The notes: a model not told the origin generated them from the letters alone. Shown: positions 15,989-26,562, numbered from the stretch's first letter. The stretch is DNA of 64,000 nt from Janthinobacterium lividum (GCF_034424625.1 NZ_CP139976.1:5146001-5210000), one strand, 5' to 3'. Numbers and translations: made by a program.

Positions 15989-18900
15989 CGCTGCATCGAC
16001 TCCCACACTTTCTGCAAACGCTTGGCAGAAACAGGCATCGGCGTGCGCAACTCCTGCGCAAACAGCGACACGCGCAGCTCTTCCAGCATCCAGCGGAAGT
16101 CGACCAGTTTCGGGTCCGTATTCTTGCCGGCCTGGCGGTCCTTGGCCTGACGCAGATACGGCGCGGCGGCCGATTGCCATTCGGCCATCAACTTGGTGTC
16201 GCGCGCGGGGTCGGCGCGCAGCTTTTCCAGGCGCACGTTGATCGCCTTCAGATAGCGGGGGAAATGCGCCAGCTGCGTGTACTCGTTTTCCGTCAGGAAA
16301 CGCTTATGCACGAGGCCTTGCAGCTGCGACTGGATATCGGCGGCTGCCGCTGCGGGAATATTCTGCAGGCGCTTGGGCAAGCCGTGGAATTCCGTCAGCA
16401 CTTGCGACAGCAAACGGGCGATTTCATTGACCAGCAAGACGAGGCGCGACTTGCCCTCCGCCTGGCGCTTGGCAAACGAGGCGGCGTCCAGCGGCAGCGG
16501 ATCTTGCAGGCAAGCGATGTCGAGCGCCTTGTTGATGATTTGCTCGCGCAACTCTTCCTGCGAACCGAGGGCCATGAATTGCATGCCCATCTGCTGAAGA
16601 CCGGGGATGCTTTTCTCGACGTACTTGATCTGTTCCTTCATTTGCAGCGCGAACAATCGGCGCAAACCCACCTTGTGCGTGCGGGCGGCTACGGTCGGAT
16701 CATCGAACACTTCCAGGTCGCAATGCGTACCCTTGTCGACCAGGGCGGGGAAGCCGATCAGGGTCAGCTTGCCCTGCACGATTTCGAGCAACTCCGGCAA
16801 CTCGCCAAAAGTCCAGCCCGTCAAGCCCATGTGCTGCGAGACGGTGGCATTCGGGGACGCCGGCGCTGCAGCGGCAGCCACTCCCTTTGCCGGCGCGCCG
16901 CCCTTGCCTGCTGCCGCGTTGGCGGCGGCGCCCTGGGCTTGCGCCTGCAGCCGCGATGCCACTTGCGCGCCCGCCACCTTGGCACCGGGCGTGCCCGTGC
17001 CGGCAACGCCCGACACTTCGGCCAGCTTCTGGAAACTCTGGCGCGCCTGGCCGCCGAATTCCGCCTGCAAAGTGGCCAGGTTGCGGCCCATGTCGAGCTG
17101 GCGGCCATGCTCGTCGATCACCTTGAAATTCATGAAGTGATGGGCCGGCAGGGTTTCCGGCTTGAAGTCCGTCGTCAGCACATTGATCGTGATCTGCGTG
17201 CGGATATCCAAGATGATGGCGTCGATCAAATCACCGCGGCCAAACACGCCCGCCTCATGCACGCGCTCGCAGAATTTGGCCGCGTAATCGGGCAGCGGCA
17301 CGCAGTGGCGGCGCAGCTTTTGCGGCAGGGATTTGAGCAGCAGATGCACTTTTTCCTTCAGCATGCCCGGCACCAGCCATTCGCAGCGCTCGCGCGGCAA
17401 CTGGTTCAAGGCATACAGCGGCACGCTCAAGGTCACGCCATCGCGCACGCTGCCCGGCTCGAAGTGGTACGTCAGACCCATTTCCAGGCCCGTCACGGAC
17501 ATGGTCTTGGGGAACAGGTCCGTCGTCACGCCGGCCGCCTCGTGGCGCATCAGCTCTTCGCGGTTCAAATACAGCAGCTTCGGGTTTTCGCGCGTGGCTT
17601 CCTTGTGCCATTTCTCGAAACCGGCGCCATTGCACACGTCCGCCGGCAGCAGCTTGTCGTAGAAGGCGGCGATCAGTTCATCGTCGACCAGCACGTCCAG
17701 GCGGCGCGATTTGTGTTCCAGGTTTTCGATATCCTTGATCAGCTTGTGGTTGTGCGCAAAGAACGGCGCGCGCGTGTCGAAGTCGCCGCCCACGAGGGCG
17801 TCGCGGATGAAGATTTCGCGCGCTTCCGGCAAGTTGAAATTGCCGTAATTGATGCGCCGCTGGCTGTACACCACCAGGCCATAAAGAGTAGCCCGTTCGG
17901 ACGCCGTCACTTGCGCCGAGCGTTTTTCCCAGCGCGGCTCACCCCAGGATTTCTTCAGCAAGTGTACGCCGACTTTTTCCAGCCATTCGGGCTGGATCTG
18001 CGCCACGCAGCGCGCGTACAAACGCGTCGTGTCGACCAGTTCGGCCGCCATGATCCACTTGCCCGGCTTTTTCAACAGCGAGGAACCGGGCCAGATGTGG
18101 AACTTGATGCCGCGCGCCCCCAGGTAGCCGGCGCCCGGTTCGTCTTCGCCCTTGAAGCCGATATTGCCCAGCAAGCCGGTCAGCAAGGCCATATGCAGGT
18201 TGTCATAGGTGGCCGGCGCTTCGTTCAATCGCCAGCCCTGCTCCTTGACGATGGTCAGCAGCTGCGAATGCACGTCGCGCCATTCGCGCAAGCGCATCTG
18301 CGACAGGAAATTCGTGCGGCAATTATCCTGCAACTGGCGGTTGGTTTTCTTGTGCTCGATGGCGGACTCGAACCAGCGCCAGATTTTCAGGTAGCTGAGG
18401 AATTCCGACTTTTCATCGGCGAATTTCTTGTGCGCCTCGTCGGCCGCCTGCTGGTGTTCCATCGGACGGTCGCGCGGGTCTTGCACGGACAGGGCCGAGG
18501 CGACGATCAGCACTTCCGTCAGGCACGCGTTATCGAGCGCGGCCAGAATCATGCGGCCCACGCGCGGGTCCAGCGGCAGCTTGGCCAGCTTGTTGCCCAA
18601 GGGCGTGAGTTTATTGACTTCATCGACGGCGCCGAGTTCCTGCAGCAACTGATAACCGTCGGCCACCGCGCGCGCCAGCGGCGGCTCGATGAAGGGGAAG
18701 GTTTCCACGTCCGTCAGGTGCAACGATTTCATGCGCAGGATGACGGCCGCCAAGGAGGAGCGCAGGATTTCCGGCTCCGTGAATTTGGGCCGCAGCAGAT
18801 AATCCTGCTCTTCGTACAGGCGGATGCAGACGCCGTCGGCGACGCGGCCGCAACGCCCGGCGCGCTGGTTGGCGGCCGACTGGGCGATCGGCTCGACCTG

Positions 18901-20208
18901 CAGCTGCTCGACCTTGTTGCGATAGCTGTAGCGTTTCACGCGGGCCAGGCCCGCATCGACCACGTAACGGATGCCGGGCACCGTCAGCGAGGTTTCCGCC
19001 ACGTTGGTGGCCAGCACGATGCGGCGTGCGTTGCTGGTTTTAAAGACGCGTTCCTGCTCTTCAGCCGACAAACGGGCGAACAGGGGCAAAATCTCCACGT
19101 GCGGCGGATGGTGCTTGCGCAGCGCCTCGGCGCAGTCGCGGATTTCGCGCTCGCCCGGCAAGAACACCAGCACGTCGCCCGAACCGATGCGGCACAGTTC
19201 TTCCACGCCATCGACGACGGCGTCCATCAGGTCGCGCTTTTCGCGCGCGGCGGCCGTGCGCTGGCCCGGCTTGTCGGTGTTCGCGCCCGAACCAGGCATG
19301 GCCACCTGCTCGCGCTCCACGGGACGGTAGCGCACTTCGACCTGGTACAGACGGCCCGACACTTCGATCACGGGCGCCGGTTTTTCCGGCGTGCCGAAAT
19401 GGCGCGAGAAGCGTTCCGCATCGATGGTGGCCGACGTGATGATGATTTTCAGGTCCGGCCTGCGCGGCAACAGCTGTTTCAGATAACCGAGCAGGAAATC
19501 GATGTTCAGGCTGCGTTCGTGCGCCTCATCGATGATGATGGTGTCGTAATTTTTCAACAACGGATCGGTCTGCGTCTCGGCCAGCAAGATACCGTCCGTC
19601 ATCAGCTTGACGGACGCGCCACGGCTCAGGGTATCGGTAAAGCGGACCTTGAAACCCACCGTTTCGCCCAGCGGCGTACCAAGCTCCTGCGCAATGCGCT
19701 TGGCCGTCGAGGAAGCGGCGATACGCCGCGGCTGCGTGTGGCCGATCATGCCCTTCTGGCCGCGTCCCAGTTCCAGGCAAATCTTCGGCAACTGGGTCGT
19801 CTTGCCGGAACCCGTCTCGCCCGAGACGATGATCACCTGGTTTTCCATCAGGGCCTTGGCGATTTCCGCGCGCCGGCCCGAGACGGGCAAGTCTTCCGGA
19901 TACGTAATCGGCGGCAGCGGATTGCGGAAAGCCTTTTCCGCCTCGCGCGCGGCGCGGGCCGCATCGCGGGCTTCGCGGCTTTCCTGCCCCTCGCGCGGCG
20001 GGCGCGCGGCCTGGGGCTTGCCCTCTCCCGATCGCTGCTGCTGTTGCTGTTTCTGCTGCTCCGCGCGCGGCGGCTGCTGCCTTTGCTGGCTCACGGGCGG
20101 GCGCTGGCGGCCCTGCGCAGGCGTGGCGGCAGGCGCGGAAACATCCCCGCTGGCGGGCACATTTGCAACGTTGGAAGGAGGGGAAGACTTATTGCTGGCT
20201 GAAGACAT
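15985..20208 (-). CDS. hrpA: ATP-dependent RNA helicase HrpA
   Basis: DEAH-box 3'-5' RNA helicase of 1407 residues, a little longer than the E. coli protein (about 1300). Walker A is GETGSGKTTQ at 130-138, DEAH at 227-230, SAT motif in IIITSATID, and motif VI QRAGRCGR. The C-terminal HrpA-specific region with an OB-like fold follows. It differs from the enterobacterial protein by an N-terminal Gln/Arg/Ala/Pro-rich extension of about 90 residues and an Ala/Gly-rich linker near residue 1100. HrpA resolves stalled or collided ribosomes and takes part in mRNA processing (family knowledge). It is divergent from argA with only 56 bp between start codons. Confidence 0.95.
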   Translation of the reverse strand: MSSASNKSSPPSNVANVPASGDVSAPAATPAQGRQRPPVSQQRQQPPRAEQQKQQQQQRSGEGKPQAARPPREGQESREARDAARAAREAEKAFRNPLPPITYPEDLPVSGRRAEIAKALMENQVIIVSGETGSGKTTQLPKICLELGRGQKGMIGHTQPRRIAASSTAKRIAQELGTPLGETVGFKVRFTDTLSRGASVKLMTDGILLAETQTDPLLKNYDTIIIDEAHERSLNIDFLLGYLKQLLPRRPDLKIIITSATIDAERFSRHFGTPEKPAPVIEVSGRLYQVEVRYRPVEREQVAMPGSGANTDKPGQRTAAAREKRDLMDAVVDGVEELCRIGSGDVLVFLPGEREIRDCAEALRKHHPPHVEILPLFARLSAEEQERVFKTSNARRIVLATNVAETSLTVPGIRYVVDAGLARVKRYSYRNKVEQLQVEPIAQSAANQRAGRCGRVADGVCIRLYEEQDYLLRPKFTEPEILRSSLAAVILRMKSLHLTDVETFPFIEPPLARAVADGYQLLQELGAVDEVNKLTPLGNKLAKLPLDPRVGRMILAALDNACLTEVLIVASALSVQDPRDRPMEHQQAADEAHKKFADEKSEFLSYLKIWRWFESAIEHKKTNRQLQDNCRTNFLSQMRLREWRDVHSQLLTIVKEQGWRLNEAPATYDNLHMALLTGLLGNIGFKGEDEPGAGYLGARGIKFHIWPGSSLLKKPGKWIMAAELVDTTRLYARCVAQIQPEWLEKVGVHLLKKSWGEPRWEKRSAQVTASERATLYGLVVYSQRRINYGNFNLPEAREIFIRDALVGGDFDTRAPFFAHNHKLIKDIENLEHKSRRLDVLVDDELIAAFYDKLLPADVCNGAGFEKWHKEATRENPKLLYLNREELMRHEAAGVTTDLFPKTMSVTGLEMGLTYHFEPGSVRDGVTLSVPLYALNQLPRERCEWLVPGMLKEKVHLLLKSLPQKLRRHCVPLPDYAAKFCERVHEAGVFGRGDLIDAIILDIRTQITINVLTTDFKPETLPAHHFMNFKVIDEHGRQLDMGRNLATLQAEFGGQARQSFQKLAEVSGVAGTGTPGAKVAGAQVASRLQAQAQGAAANAAAGKGGAPAKGVAAAAAPASPNATVSQHMGLTGWTFGELPELLEIVQGKLTLIGFPALVDKGTHCDLEVFDDPTVAARTHKVGLRRLFALQMKEQIKYVEKSIPGLQQMGMQFMALGSQEELREQIINKALDIACLQDPLPLDAASFAKRQAEGKSRLVLLVNEIARLLSQVLTEFHGLPKRLQNIPAAAAADIQSQLQGLVHKRFLTENEYTQLAHFPRYLKAINVRLEKLRADPARDTKLMAEWQSAAAPYLRQAKDRQAGKNTDPKLVDFRWMLEELRVSLFAQELRTPMPVSAKRLQKVWESMQR

Positions 20209-20251
20209 TGTTTTTTACAGGTATTTTAAGCGCGCACATCGCGCAGCGAAT

Positions 20252-20257
20252 TATAAT
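20252..20257 (+). promoter_or_regulatory. TATAAT box immediately before argA
   Basis: A perfect -10 hexamer ends 7 bp before the ATG at 20265. Transcription would then start at or next to the start codon, giving a leaderless or near-leaderless message. I see no good -35 at the normal distance. Confidence 0.4.
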
Positions 20258-20264
20258 GCGCTTA

Positions 20265-21575
20265 ATGGAAAACCCTACCCAATTCGTCCAATGGCTGCGC
20301 TCAGTCGCGCCCTACATCCACGCCTTTCGCGGCAAGACCTTCGTGGTCGCCTTCCCCGGTGAACTCGTCAGCGCCGGGGCGCTGCAGGTGCTGGCCCATG
20401 ATTTGTCCCTGCTGCATGCGCTGGACATCAATGTCACCGTCGTCTACGGCTCGCGGCCGCAGGTGGCGGAACAACTGGCCCTGCGTAACGTCGAAGGCCG
20501 CTTCCACAATGGCGTGCGCATCACGGATATCGCCGCGCTGGAATGCGCGAAGGAAGCCGCCGGCGAGCTGCGCCTCGATATCGAGGCCGCGTTCAGCCAG
20601 GGCTTGCCGAACACACCCATGTCGCATGCGGCCATCCGTATCATTTCCGGCAACTTCATCACGGCGCGCCCGCTGGGCGTGATCGATGGCGTGGACCTGG
20701 AACTGACGGGCATCACGCGCAAGGTCGACGCCGAAACCATCCATTCCATCCTCGGTTCGGACGGCCTGGTGCTGCTGTCGCCGCTGGGTTTCTCGCCGAC
20801 GGGCGAAGCATTCAACCTCACCATGGAAGACGTGGCGTGCAGCGCCGCCATCGCCCTACACGCGGACAAGCTGATTTTCATCACCGAAACGCCGATGATG
20901 GAAGACGCCACGGGCGTGGAAATCCGCGAACTGTCGTCGCACCAGGCCGAAGCCGTGCTGATGGCGGGCTTCCTGCCCGACGCGACGGCGTTTTACCTGA
21001 AACATTGCGTCAAGGCATGCCATAACGGCGTCGAGCGCTCGCACATCGTGCCGTTCTCGATGGATGGTTCTGCCCTGCTGGAATTGTTTACCCACGATGG
21101 CGTGGGCACCATGATCAGCCATGAAAACCTGGAAAGCCTGCGCCAGGCCACCATCGAAGACGTGGGCGGCATCATCAAACTGATCGAGCCGCTGGAAGCG
21201 GACGGTACTTTGGTGAAGCGGGGCCGCGAGCTGATCGAACGCGAAATCGATTATTTCTCCGTCATCGAGCATGATGGCGTGATCTTCGGCTGCGCCGCCC
21301 TGTACCCGTTCCCCGCGCAAAAAATGGCGGAAATGGCATGTTTGACGGTCAACCCGGAAGTACAAGCCCAGGGCGACGGCGAGCGCATCCTGAAACACAT
21401 GGAAAACCGCGCGCGCGCCGCCGGCCTGAACAAGTTGTTCGTGCTGACCACGCGCACCTCGCACTGGTTCAAGAAACGCGGCTTCGTGCCGGCCACCGTC
21501 GACGATTTGCCGAAGGATCGCCAGCATATGTATAACTGGCAACGTAAATCCCAAGTGCTCATCAAGACACTGTAA
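20265..21575 (+). CDS. argA: Amino-acid N-acetyltransferase (N-acetylglutamate synthase)
   Basis: First enzyme of arginine biosynthesis, transferring acetyl from acetyl-CoA to glutamate; 436 residues. The N-terminal amino-acid-kinase-like domain (about 1-280) has FVVAFPGELV and VTVVYGSRPQVAEQL and provides arginine feedback control in ArgA. The C-terminal GNAT domain has IFGCAALYPFPAQKMAEMACLTVNPEVQAQGDGERIL and THWFKKRGFVP-like end (SHWFKKRGF). Length and order match classical ArgA. ATG at 20265 starts MENPTQFVQWLRSVAPYIHAF; ATG at 20256 is an alternative. No other arg gene lies nearby. Confidence 0.94.
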   Translation: MENPTQFVQWLRSVAPYIHAFRGKTFVVAFPGELVSAGALQVLAHDLSLLHALDINVTVVYGSRPQVAEQLALRNVEGRFHNGVRITDIAALECAKEAAGELRLDIEAAFSQGLPNTPMSHAAIRIISGNFITARPLGVIDGVDLELTGITRKVDAETIHSILGSDGLVLLSPLGFSPTGEAFNLTMEDVACSAAIALHADKLIFITETPMMEDATGVEIRELSSHQAEAVLMAGFLPDATAFYLKHCVKACHNGVERSHIVPFSMDGSALLELFTHDGVGTMISHENLESLRQATIEDVGGIIKLIEPLEADGTLVKRGRELIEREIDYFSVIEHDGVIFGCAALYPFPAQKMAEMACLTVNPEVQAQGDGERILKHMENRARAAGLNKLFVLTTRTSHWFKKRGFVPATVDDLPKDRQHMYNWQRKSQVLIKTL

Positions 21576-21580
21576 AACTG

Positions 21581-21608
21581 AAAAAGCCCGGCATGCCGGG
21601 CTTTTTTT
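21581..21608. terminator. Bidirectional Rho-independent terminator, argA / kdsA
   Basis: AAAAAGCCCGGC and GCCGGGCTTTTTTT form a GC-rich stem with A- and T-runs on both sides, placed between the convergent argA and kdsA stop codons. Confidence 0.92.
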
Positions 21609-21620
21609 ACATTCAGATCG

Positions 21621-22547
<927 letters not shown>

Positions 22548-22685
22548 CTAGGGCGGCGCAGATCAAATTTGATCCAGCGCAAGGGCGCGGCAAACGGCGT
22601 GTCGCCAGGCCGCGACGGCCCCGCGAGGGCTGGCGCAAAGTGCCTTATAATCACGCTTTATCTCTACACTGATTCAGGAGCACAG

Positions 22686-22958
22686 ATGGCCCGCACGATC
22701 CACTGCATCAAACTCAACAAGGAAGCCGAAGGACTGGATTTCCCGCCGTACCCGGGCGAACTGGGCAAGAAGATTTACGAATCCGTGTCGAAAGAAGCCT
22801 GGGCAGCCTGGCTCAAGCACCAGACCATGCTGGTCAATGAAAACCGGCTGAACCTGGCCGACGCGCGCGCCCGCAAATACCTGGCCACGCAGATGGAAAA
22901 ACATTTCTTCGGCGATGGCGCCGATGCGGCCATGGGCTATGTCCCGCCGACCGAGTAA
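22686..22958 (+). CDS. yggX: Probable Fe(2+)-trafficking protein / oxidative damage protection protein
   Basis: Small cytoplasmic protein of 90 residues, standard length for YggX. It starts [27 protein letters not shown], with the conserved Cys7, and continues [29 protein letters not shown] and the C-terminal [15 protein letters not shown]. YggX helps protect and repair iron-sulfur clusters under oxidative stress (family knowledge). AGGAG lies 6 bp before the ATG. A TATAAT-like hexamer at 22646-22651 could be its -10. Confidence 0.95.
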   Translation: MARTIHCIKLNKEAEGLDFPPYPGELGKKIYESVSKEAWAAWLKHQTMLVNENRLNLADARARKYLATQMEKHFFGDGADAAMGYVPPTE

Positions 22959-23146
22959 GTTTTTCCGTATTCCCGCCCGTGGCCACCGCGCCGCGGGCAG
23001 TTTCCCCTTGATTCTCCCCTTTCCCTTTCACGCCGCCTGACGCTGTTTCACGGCTGCCCTTTCCCGTTTCGTCGCACACGGCTCGCCGCCCCCGCCGCCG
23101 GCTGGCACAGTACGTCCATCGACAACCTCACACCAAGGCGGACACC

Positions 23147-23671
23147 ATGTTGCAGCAAATCTTCAGCCACACTCCCCTCTACGTCTGGGCCATCCTGGGC
23201 TTTCTCGTCTACCGCGGCGTGCTGGCCAGCCGGGCACGCGAAGTGAGCTTGCGCAAGCTGTGCATCATTCCCCTGGTCATGCTGGCCCTGTCCCTGAGCG
23301 GCGTGTACGGCAGTTTCGGCCTGGCCGGCGTGGCGCCGTTCGCCTGGGGCGCCGGCGCGCTGGCTGGCGCGGCGCTGGCATGGTCGCTGACCAGGACAGC
23401 CACCATCGTGGCCATTCCCCAGCGCGGCAGCGTGCAGCGTCCCGGCAGCTGGGTGCCGTTGATCTTGATGATGAGCATTTTCTGCATGAAATATGCGGTC
23501 GCCGTGACCCTGGCCATCGCGCCGACCTATGCCCATGCGACCAGCTTCATGGTGCCTGTCTGCCTCGCCTATGGCTGCTTCAGCGGCATCTTCCTCGGCG
23601 GCTTGCTGCGCACCGTGGCCGTGTACCGCGAAGCGCAAATGACAAGCGGCCCGCAAGGGGCCGCCGTTTAA
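23147..23671 (+). CDS. Integral membrane protein, DUF6622-like
   Basis: Hydrophobic protein of 174 residues with about five membrane segments, starting MLQQIFSHTPLYVWAILGFLVYRG. The HTPLYVW start, the short basic loop SRAREVSLRKLCIIP and the SLSGVYG segment resemble a family of small uncharacterised membrane proteins of proteobacteria (DUF6622 as I remember it). No catalytic motif is visible and no function can be given. It lies alone between yggX and the convergent rpiA. Confidence 0.75.
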   Translation: MLQQIFSHTPLYVWAILGFLVYRGVLASRAREVSLRKLCIIPLVMLALSLSGVYGSFGLAGVAPFAWGAGALAGAALAWSLTRTATIVAIPQRGSVQRPGSWVPLILMMSIFCMKYAVAVTLAIAPTYAHATSFMVPVCLAYGCFSGIFLGGLLRTVAVYREAQMTSGPQGAAV

Positions 23672-23703
23672 AACATCTATGCCGGCGAACGCCGGCTATC
23701 ATC

Positions 23704-24381
23704 TTAGTACGCCAGGGTACGCACGCCTTCCGGCATGCCCAGCAGGCAGACATTCGCGCCGCGCACGGCGAACAGGCCAACGGCAATGACGCCGACGATC
23801 TGATTGATCTGCTGTTCCAGCGCCACCGGGTCGGCAATTTTCAAGCCCAGCACGTCGATGATTTCGCCGCCGTTATCCGTAATGAACGCTTCGGTAGTAC
23901 CTGCCTTCAGGCGCAGGCGGGGCGTGCCGCCCAGCGCAGCCAGCTGGCGCGATACGGCAGCGCGGGCCATCGGCACCACTTCCACCGGCAGCGGGAAGGC
24001 GCCCAGGGTTTCCACCAGCTTGGAGCCGTCGGCGATGCAGACGAACTGTTTCGCGACAGAAGCAACGATCTTTTCACGCGTCAATGCCGCGCCGCCACCC
24101 TTGATCATGGCGCCGCTGGCCGTGATTTCATCGGCGCCGTCGATGTAGACGGCGATCGACTCGACATCGTTCAGGTCGAAGACGGGAATGCCATGGCCAG
24201 CCAGGCGCGCGGCCGTCGCTTCGGACGAGGCGACCGTGCCCTTGATGGTGTCCTTGATCTTGGCCAGTTCATCGATGAAAAAATTGGCGGTGGAACCGGT
24301 GCCGACGCCGATGATTTCACCTTTTACTACGTAGTCGATGGCGGCGCGGGCTACGGCTTGCTTCAATTCGTCTTGGGTCAT
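23704..24381 (-). CDS. rpiA: Ribose-5-phosphate isomerase A
   Basis: Interconverts ribulose-5-phosphate and ribose-5-phosphate in the non-oxidative pentose phosphate pathway; 225 residues. [13 protein letters not shown] is the phosphate-binding loop, [14 protein letters not shown] and YIDGADEI contain the conserved substrate-binding residues, and [16 protein letters not shown] carries the catalytic Glu/Lys region. The start at 24381 begins [18 protein letters not shown]. It shares a metabolic theme with tal, zwf, edd and pgi further on but has no visible HexR box. Confidence 0.96.
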   Translation of the reverse strand: MTQDELKQAVARAAIDYVVKGEIIGVGTGSTANFFIDELAKIKDTIKGTVASSEATAARLAGHGIPVFDLNDVESIAVYIDGADEITASGAMIKGGGAALTREKIVASVAKQFVCIADGSKLVETLGAFPLPVEVVPMARAAVSRQLAALGGTPRLRLKAGTTEAFITDNGGEIIDVLGLKIADPVALEQQINQIVGVIAVGLFAVRGANVCLLGMPEGVRTLAY

Positions 24382-24491
24382 GGCATTCAGGCTAAAGTGA
24401 GGAATGGCGCTATTTTAACGGATTGCCAGCCTGGCCAGCCGGCCAGCATGCCCGGCGATGCGACTCAATACAACAGGCAAGCGGGAAAACT

Positions 24492-24505
24492 TTGCCCTAG
24501 GGCAA
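24492..24505. promoter_or_regulatory. 14-bp perfect palindrome between rpiA and the cheY-like gene
   Basis: TTGCCCTAGGGCAA is self-complementary over all 14 bases and lies about 80-95 bp ahead of the response regulator gene. Its regulator is unknown. Downstream, TAAA at 24535-24538 and CACGATAG at 24553-24560 weakly resemble a sigma-28 flagellar promoter with one base less than ideal spacing. Confidence 0.4.
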
Positions 24506-24587
24506 TCGCGCACCCAAATACACTCTATGCCCTCTAAAATATGCGAAAATGGCACGATAGTCCGATATGACGTTTCAGGAATAGCAC

Positions 24588-24956
24588 ATGAATCACAGTA
24601 AACAGGTACTTGTTGTCGATGACAGCCGGGTTTCACGTTTGATGTCGCATCAATTCATCCTCAGCAAACATGCCGACTGGCAAGTGATTGAGGCGGCGAC
24701 GGGTGAGGAAGCCCTGGAAAAAGTCAAGACCGTCAACCCTGTGCTGATACTACTGGATGTCAACATGCCCGGCATGGGCGGCATGGCGGCGGCAGAACAA
24801 TTGCGCGTGCTGTGCCCGCAGACGCACATCATTCTCGTCACGGCCAATGTGCAGAACGCCACCCGCAACCGCGCCAGCGAAATGAAAGTCGGCTTCATGG
24901 AAAAACCGATCACGGAAACGCGCATCCACCAGTTGATCGAATCACTGGGACTGTGA
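24588..24956 (+). CDS. CheY-like response regulator
   Basis: Single-domain receiver of 122 residues without an output domain. VLVVDDSRVSRL has the acidic pair, LILLDVNMPGMGG has the phospho-acceptor Asp, and HIILVTANVQ and FMEKPITETRI carry the conserved Thr and Lys. ATG at 24588 follows CAGGAATAGC. It is 2 bp before the CheX-like phosphatase gene, and the third gene is a diguanylate cyclase, so phospho-relay control of c-di-GMP production or motility is likely. The cognate kinase is not in this window. Confidence 0.92.
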   Translation: MNHSKQVLVVDDSRVSRLMSHQFILSKHADWQVIEAATGEEALEKVKTVNPVLILLDVNMPGMGGMAAAEQLRVLCPQTHIILVTANVQNATRNRASEMKVGFMEKPITETRIHQLIESLGL

Positions 24957-24958
24957 GC

Positions 24959-25585
24959 ATGGTCAATCTTTCCGAACTCGAGAACGACGCCCTGGTAGAG
25001 ATATTCAACATCGGGGTGGGCCATGCGGCGGCGGCCATGAGCGAGATCGTGAATGAAGAAGTCACCATGTCGGTGCCGTCGATCACCTTCCTGAACCGTG
25101 CCGACGCGGCAGCCTTGCTCGGCAGCAAGAAGGATGGCGAACGCATCTGCGGCGTCAGCCAGCATTACGATGGCGCTTTCGCCACCGAAGCCATCCTGAT
25201 GTTTCCCGAGGACAAAAGCCTGGAAATCGTGCGCCTGATGGTGGGCGACGCCATGCCGCTGCAGGAACTGACGGAGATGGAACAGGAAGCGATGAGTGAG
25301 ATCGGCAACATCATCCTCAATTCCTGCGTCGGGACGTTGGCCAACCTGTTCGACAGCGAACTGCATGGCTCGCTGCCCCTGTACCACGTGGGCACCAGCG
25401 CGGAAATCCTCTCCTCGTTCGGCGGCCAGGATGACGAAGCCGTCGTGCTGATGCTGCATATCGACTTCGTGCTGTCCAAGCACCAGATCCACGGTTATGT
25501 AGCATTCGTGCTCGACCTGTCCGCCTTGCACGACCTGAAACAGCAAGTCAGCCGCTACCTGGCCAAGGTGCTGGGACAGGCGTGA
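24959..25585 (+). CDS. CheC/CheX-family chemotaxis phosphatase
   Basis: Protein of 208 residues with the tandem CheC-type motif: first copy ELENDALVEIFNIGVGHAAAAMSEIV (20 residues plus the Asn in FNIGVG), second copy EMEQEAMSEIGNIILNSCVGTLA. E-x3-N pairs in these helices are the phosphatase active sites of CheC, CheX and FliY, which remove phosphate from CheY. Both copies keep E and N, so a functional phosphatase is likely. The ATG is 2 bp after the cheY-like stop, and its stop overlaps the next start by 4 bp. Confidence 0.88.
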   Translation: MVNLSELENDALVEIFNIGVGHAAAAMSEIVNEEVTMSVPSITFLNRADAAALLGSKKDGERICGVSQHYDGAFATEAILMFPEDKSLEIVRLMVGDAMPLQELTEMEQEAMSEIGNIILNSCVGTLANLFDSELHGSLPLYHVGTSAEILSSFGGQDDEAVVLMLHIDFVLSKHQIHGYVAFVLDLSALHDLKQQVSRYLAKVLGQA

Positions 25586-26562
25586 CGATCATGCCGGATG
25601 CCTTGCACCGACTCGCCCTGCTCGAGAGCATACTCGGCGCCGTCAACCTGGGCGCCATCGTGCTCGATGAGCAGCATCGCATCGTGCTGTGGAATAAGTG
25701 GATGGCGCGCCACTCGGCCTGCCAGGCCGACGCCGTGCTGGGCCAGGATTTCTTCGCCGTCTTTCCGGAACTGCGGCACAAGCGCATGGATTCGGCCATC
25801 ACCCAGGCACTGCGCGACAATTTCCAGTCGCTGCTGTCGCAAACCCTGCACAAGGCGCCGTTTGCGCTGTACACGCATGGCTCGGCCACGGGCGGCAGCG
25901 ACGGCGAGGAACGCATGCAGCAAGCCATCGCCGTCACGCCGATCAACCTGCCCGGCTCGCCACGCCATTGCCTGATCCAGATCAATGATGTCACCATCGC
26001 CGTGGGGCGCGAAAAGCTGCTGCGCGAACAGACCATGGTCTTGCGCTCGCAAACCTTTTCCGACGGCTTGACGGGCATCGCCAACCGCCGCCATTTCGAC
26101 GTGGCGATCGAGAAGGAAATGCGGCGCGCCATGCGCACCAGCAGCCCGCTGTCGCTGCTGATGATCGATATCGACCATTTCAAGGATTACAACGACCATT
26201 ACGGCCACCAGCAGGGAGACGATTGCCTGATCCGCGTGGCAGCCGAACTGGCCGCCATGCTGCAGCGCCCCACCGACCTGCTGGCCCGCTATGGCGGCGA
26301 AGAGTTTGCCGCCATCCTGCCCGACACGGACGCGGCGCAGGCGCTGCGCATGGCCGAGGCGATCCGCCAGCACGCGGCCGAGCTGCGCATTCCGCATGCC
26401 AAGACGGGCAATGACGTCAAGCACATCACAGTGAGTATCGGCATCGCCACGCAGCAGCCGCAGCAGCCGCTGGCCATCCCTGCCCTGATCGGCGCGGCCG
26501 ACCGCGCCCTGTACCTGGCCAAGGGCGCCGGGCGCAACCGCGTGATGGTGCAGTCGCTATAA
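25582..26562 (+). CDS. PAS domain-containing diguanylate cyclase
   Basis: Soluble protein of 326 residues with a PAS-like sensor (about 10-140) and a GGDEF domain (about 155-320). The active site is GGEEF at 238-242, a catalytically competent variant. RPTD at 229-232 lies exactly five residues before it and is the RxxD inhibitory site for product feedback. GTG at 25582 overlaps the CheX-like stop (GTGA); ATG at 25591 is an alternative. Output is c-di-GMP, and position in the operon suggests control by the cheY/cheX pair. Confidence 0.92.
   Translation: MTIMPDALHRLALLESILGAVNLGAIVLDEQHRIVLWNKWMARHSACQADAVLGQDFFAVFPELRHKRMDSAITQALRDNFQSLLSQTLHKAPFALYTHGSATGGSDGEERMQQAIAVTPINLPGSPRHCLIQINDVTIAVGREKLLREQTMVLRSQTFSDGLTGIANRRHFDVAIEKEMRRAMRTSSPLSLLMIDIDHFKDYNDHYGHQQGDDCLIRVAAELAAMLQRPTDLLARYGGEEFAAILPDTDAAQALRMAEAIRQHAAELRIPHAKTGNDVKHITVSIGIATQQPQQPLAIPALIGAADRALYLAKGAGRNRVMVQSL

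Noticed and set aside
16174..20202. Very long plus-strand frame of over 1300 codons opposite hrpA
   Set aside because: No domain or ribosome site; it is a GC-driven mirror of hrpA.
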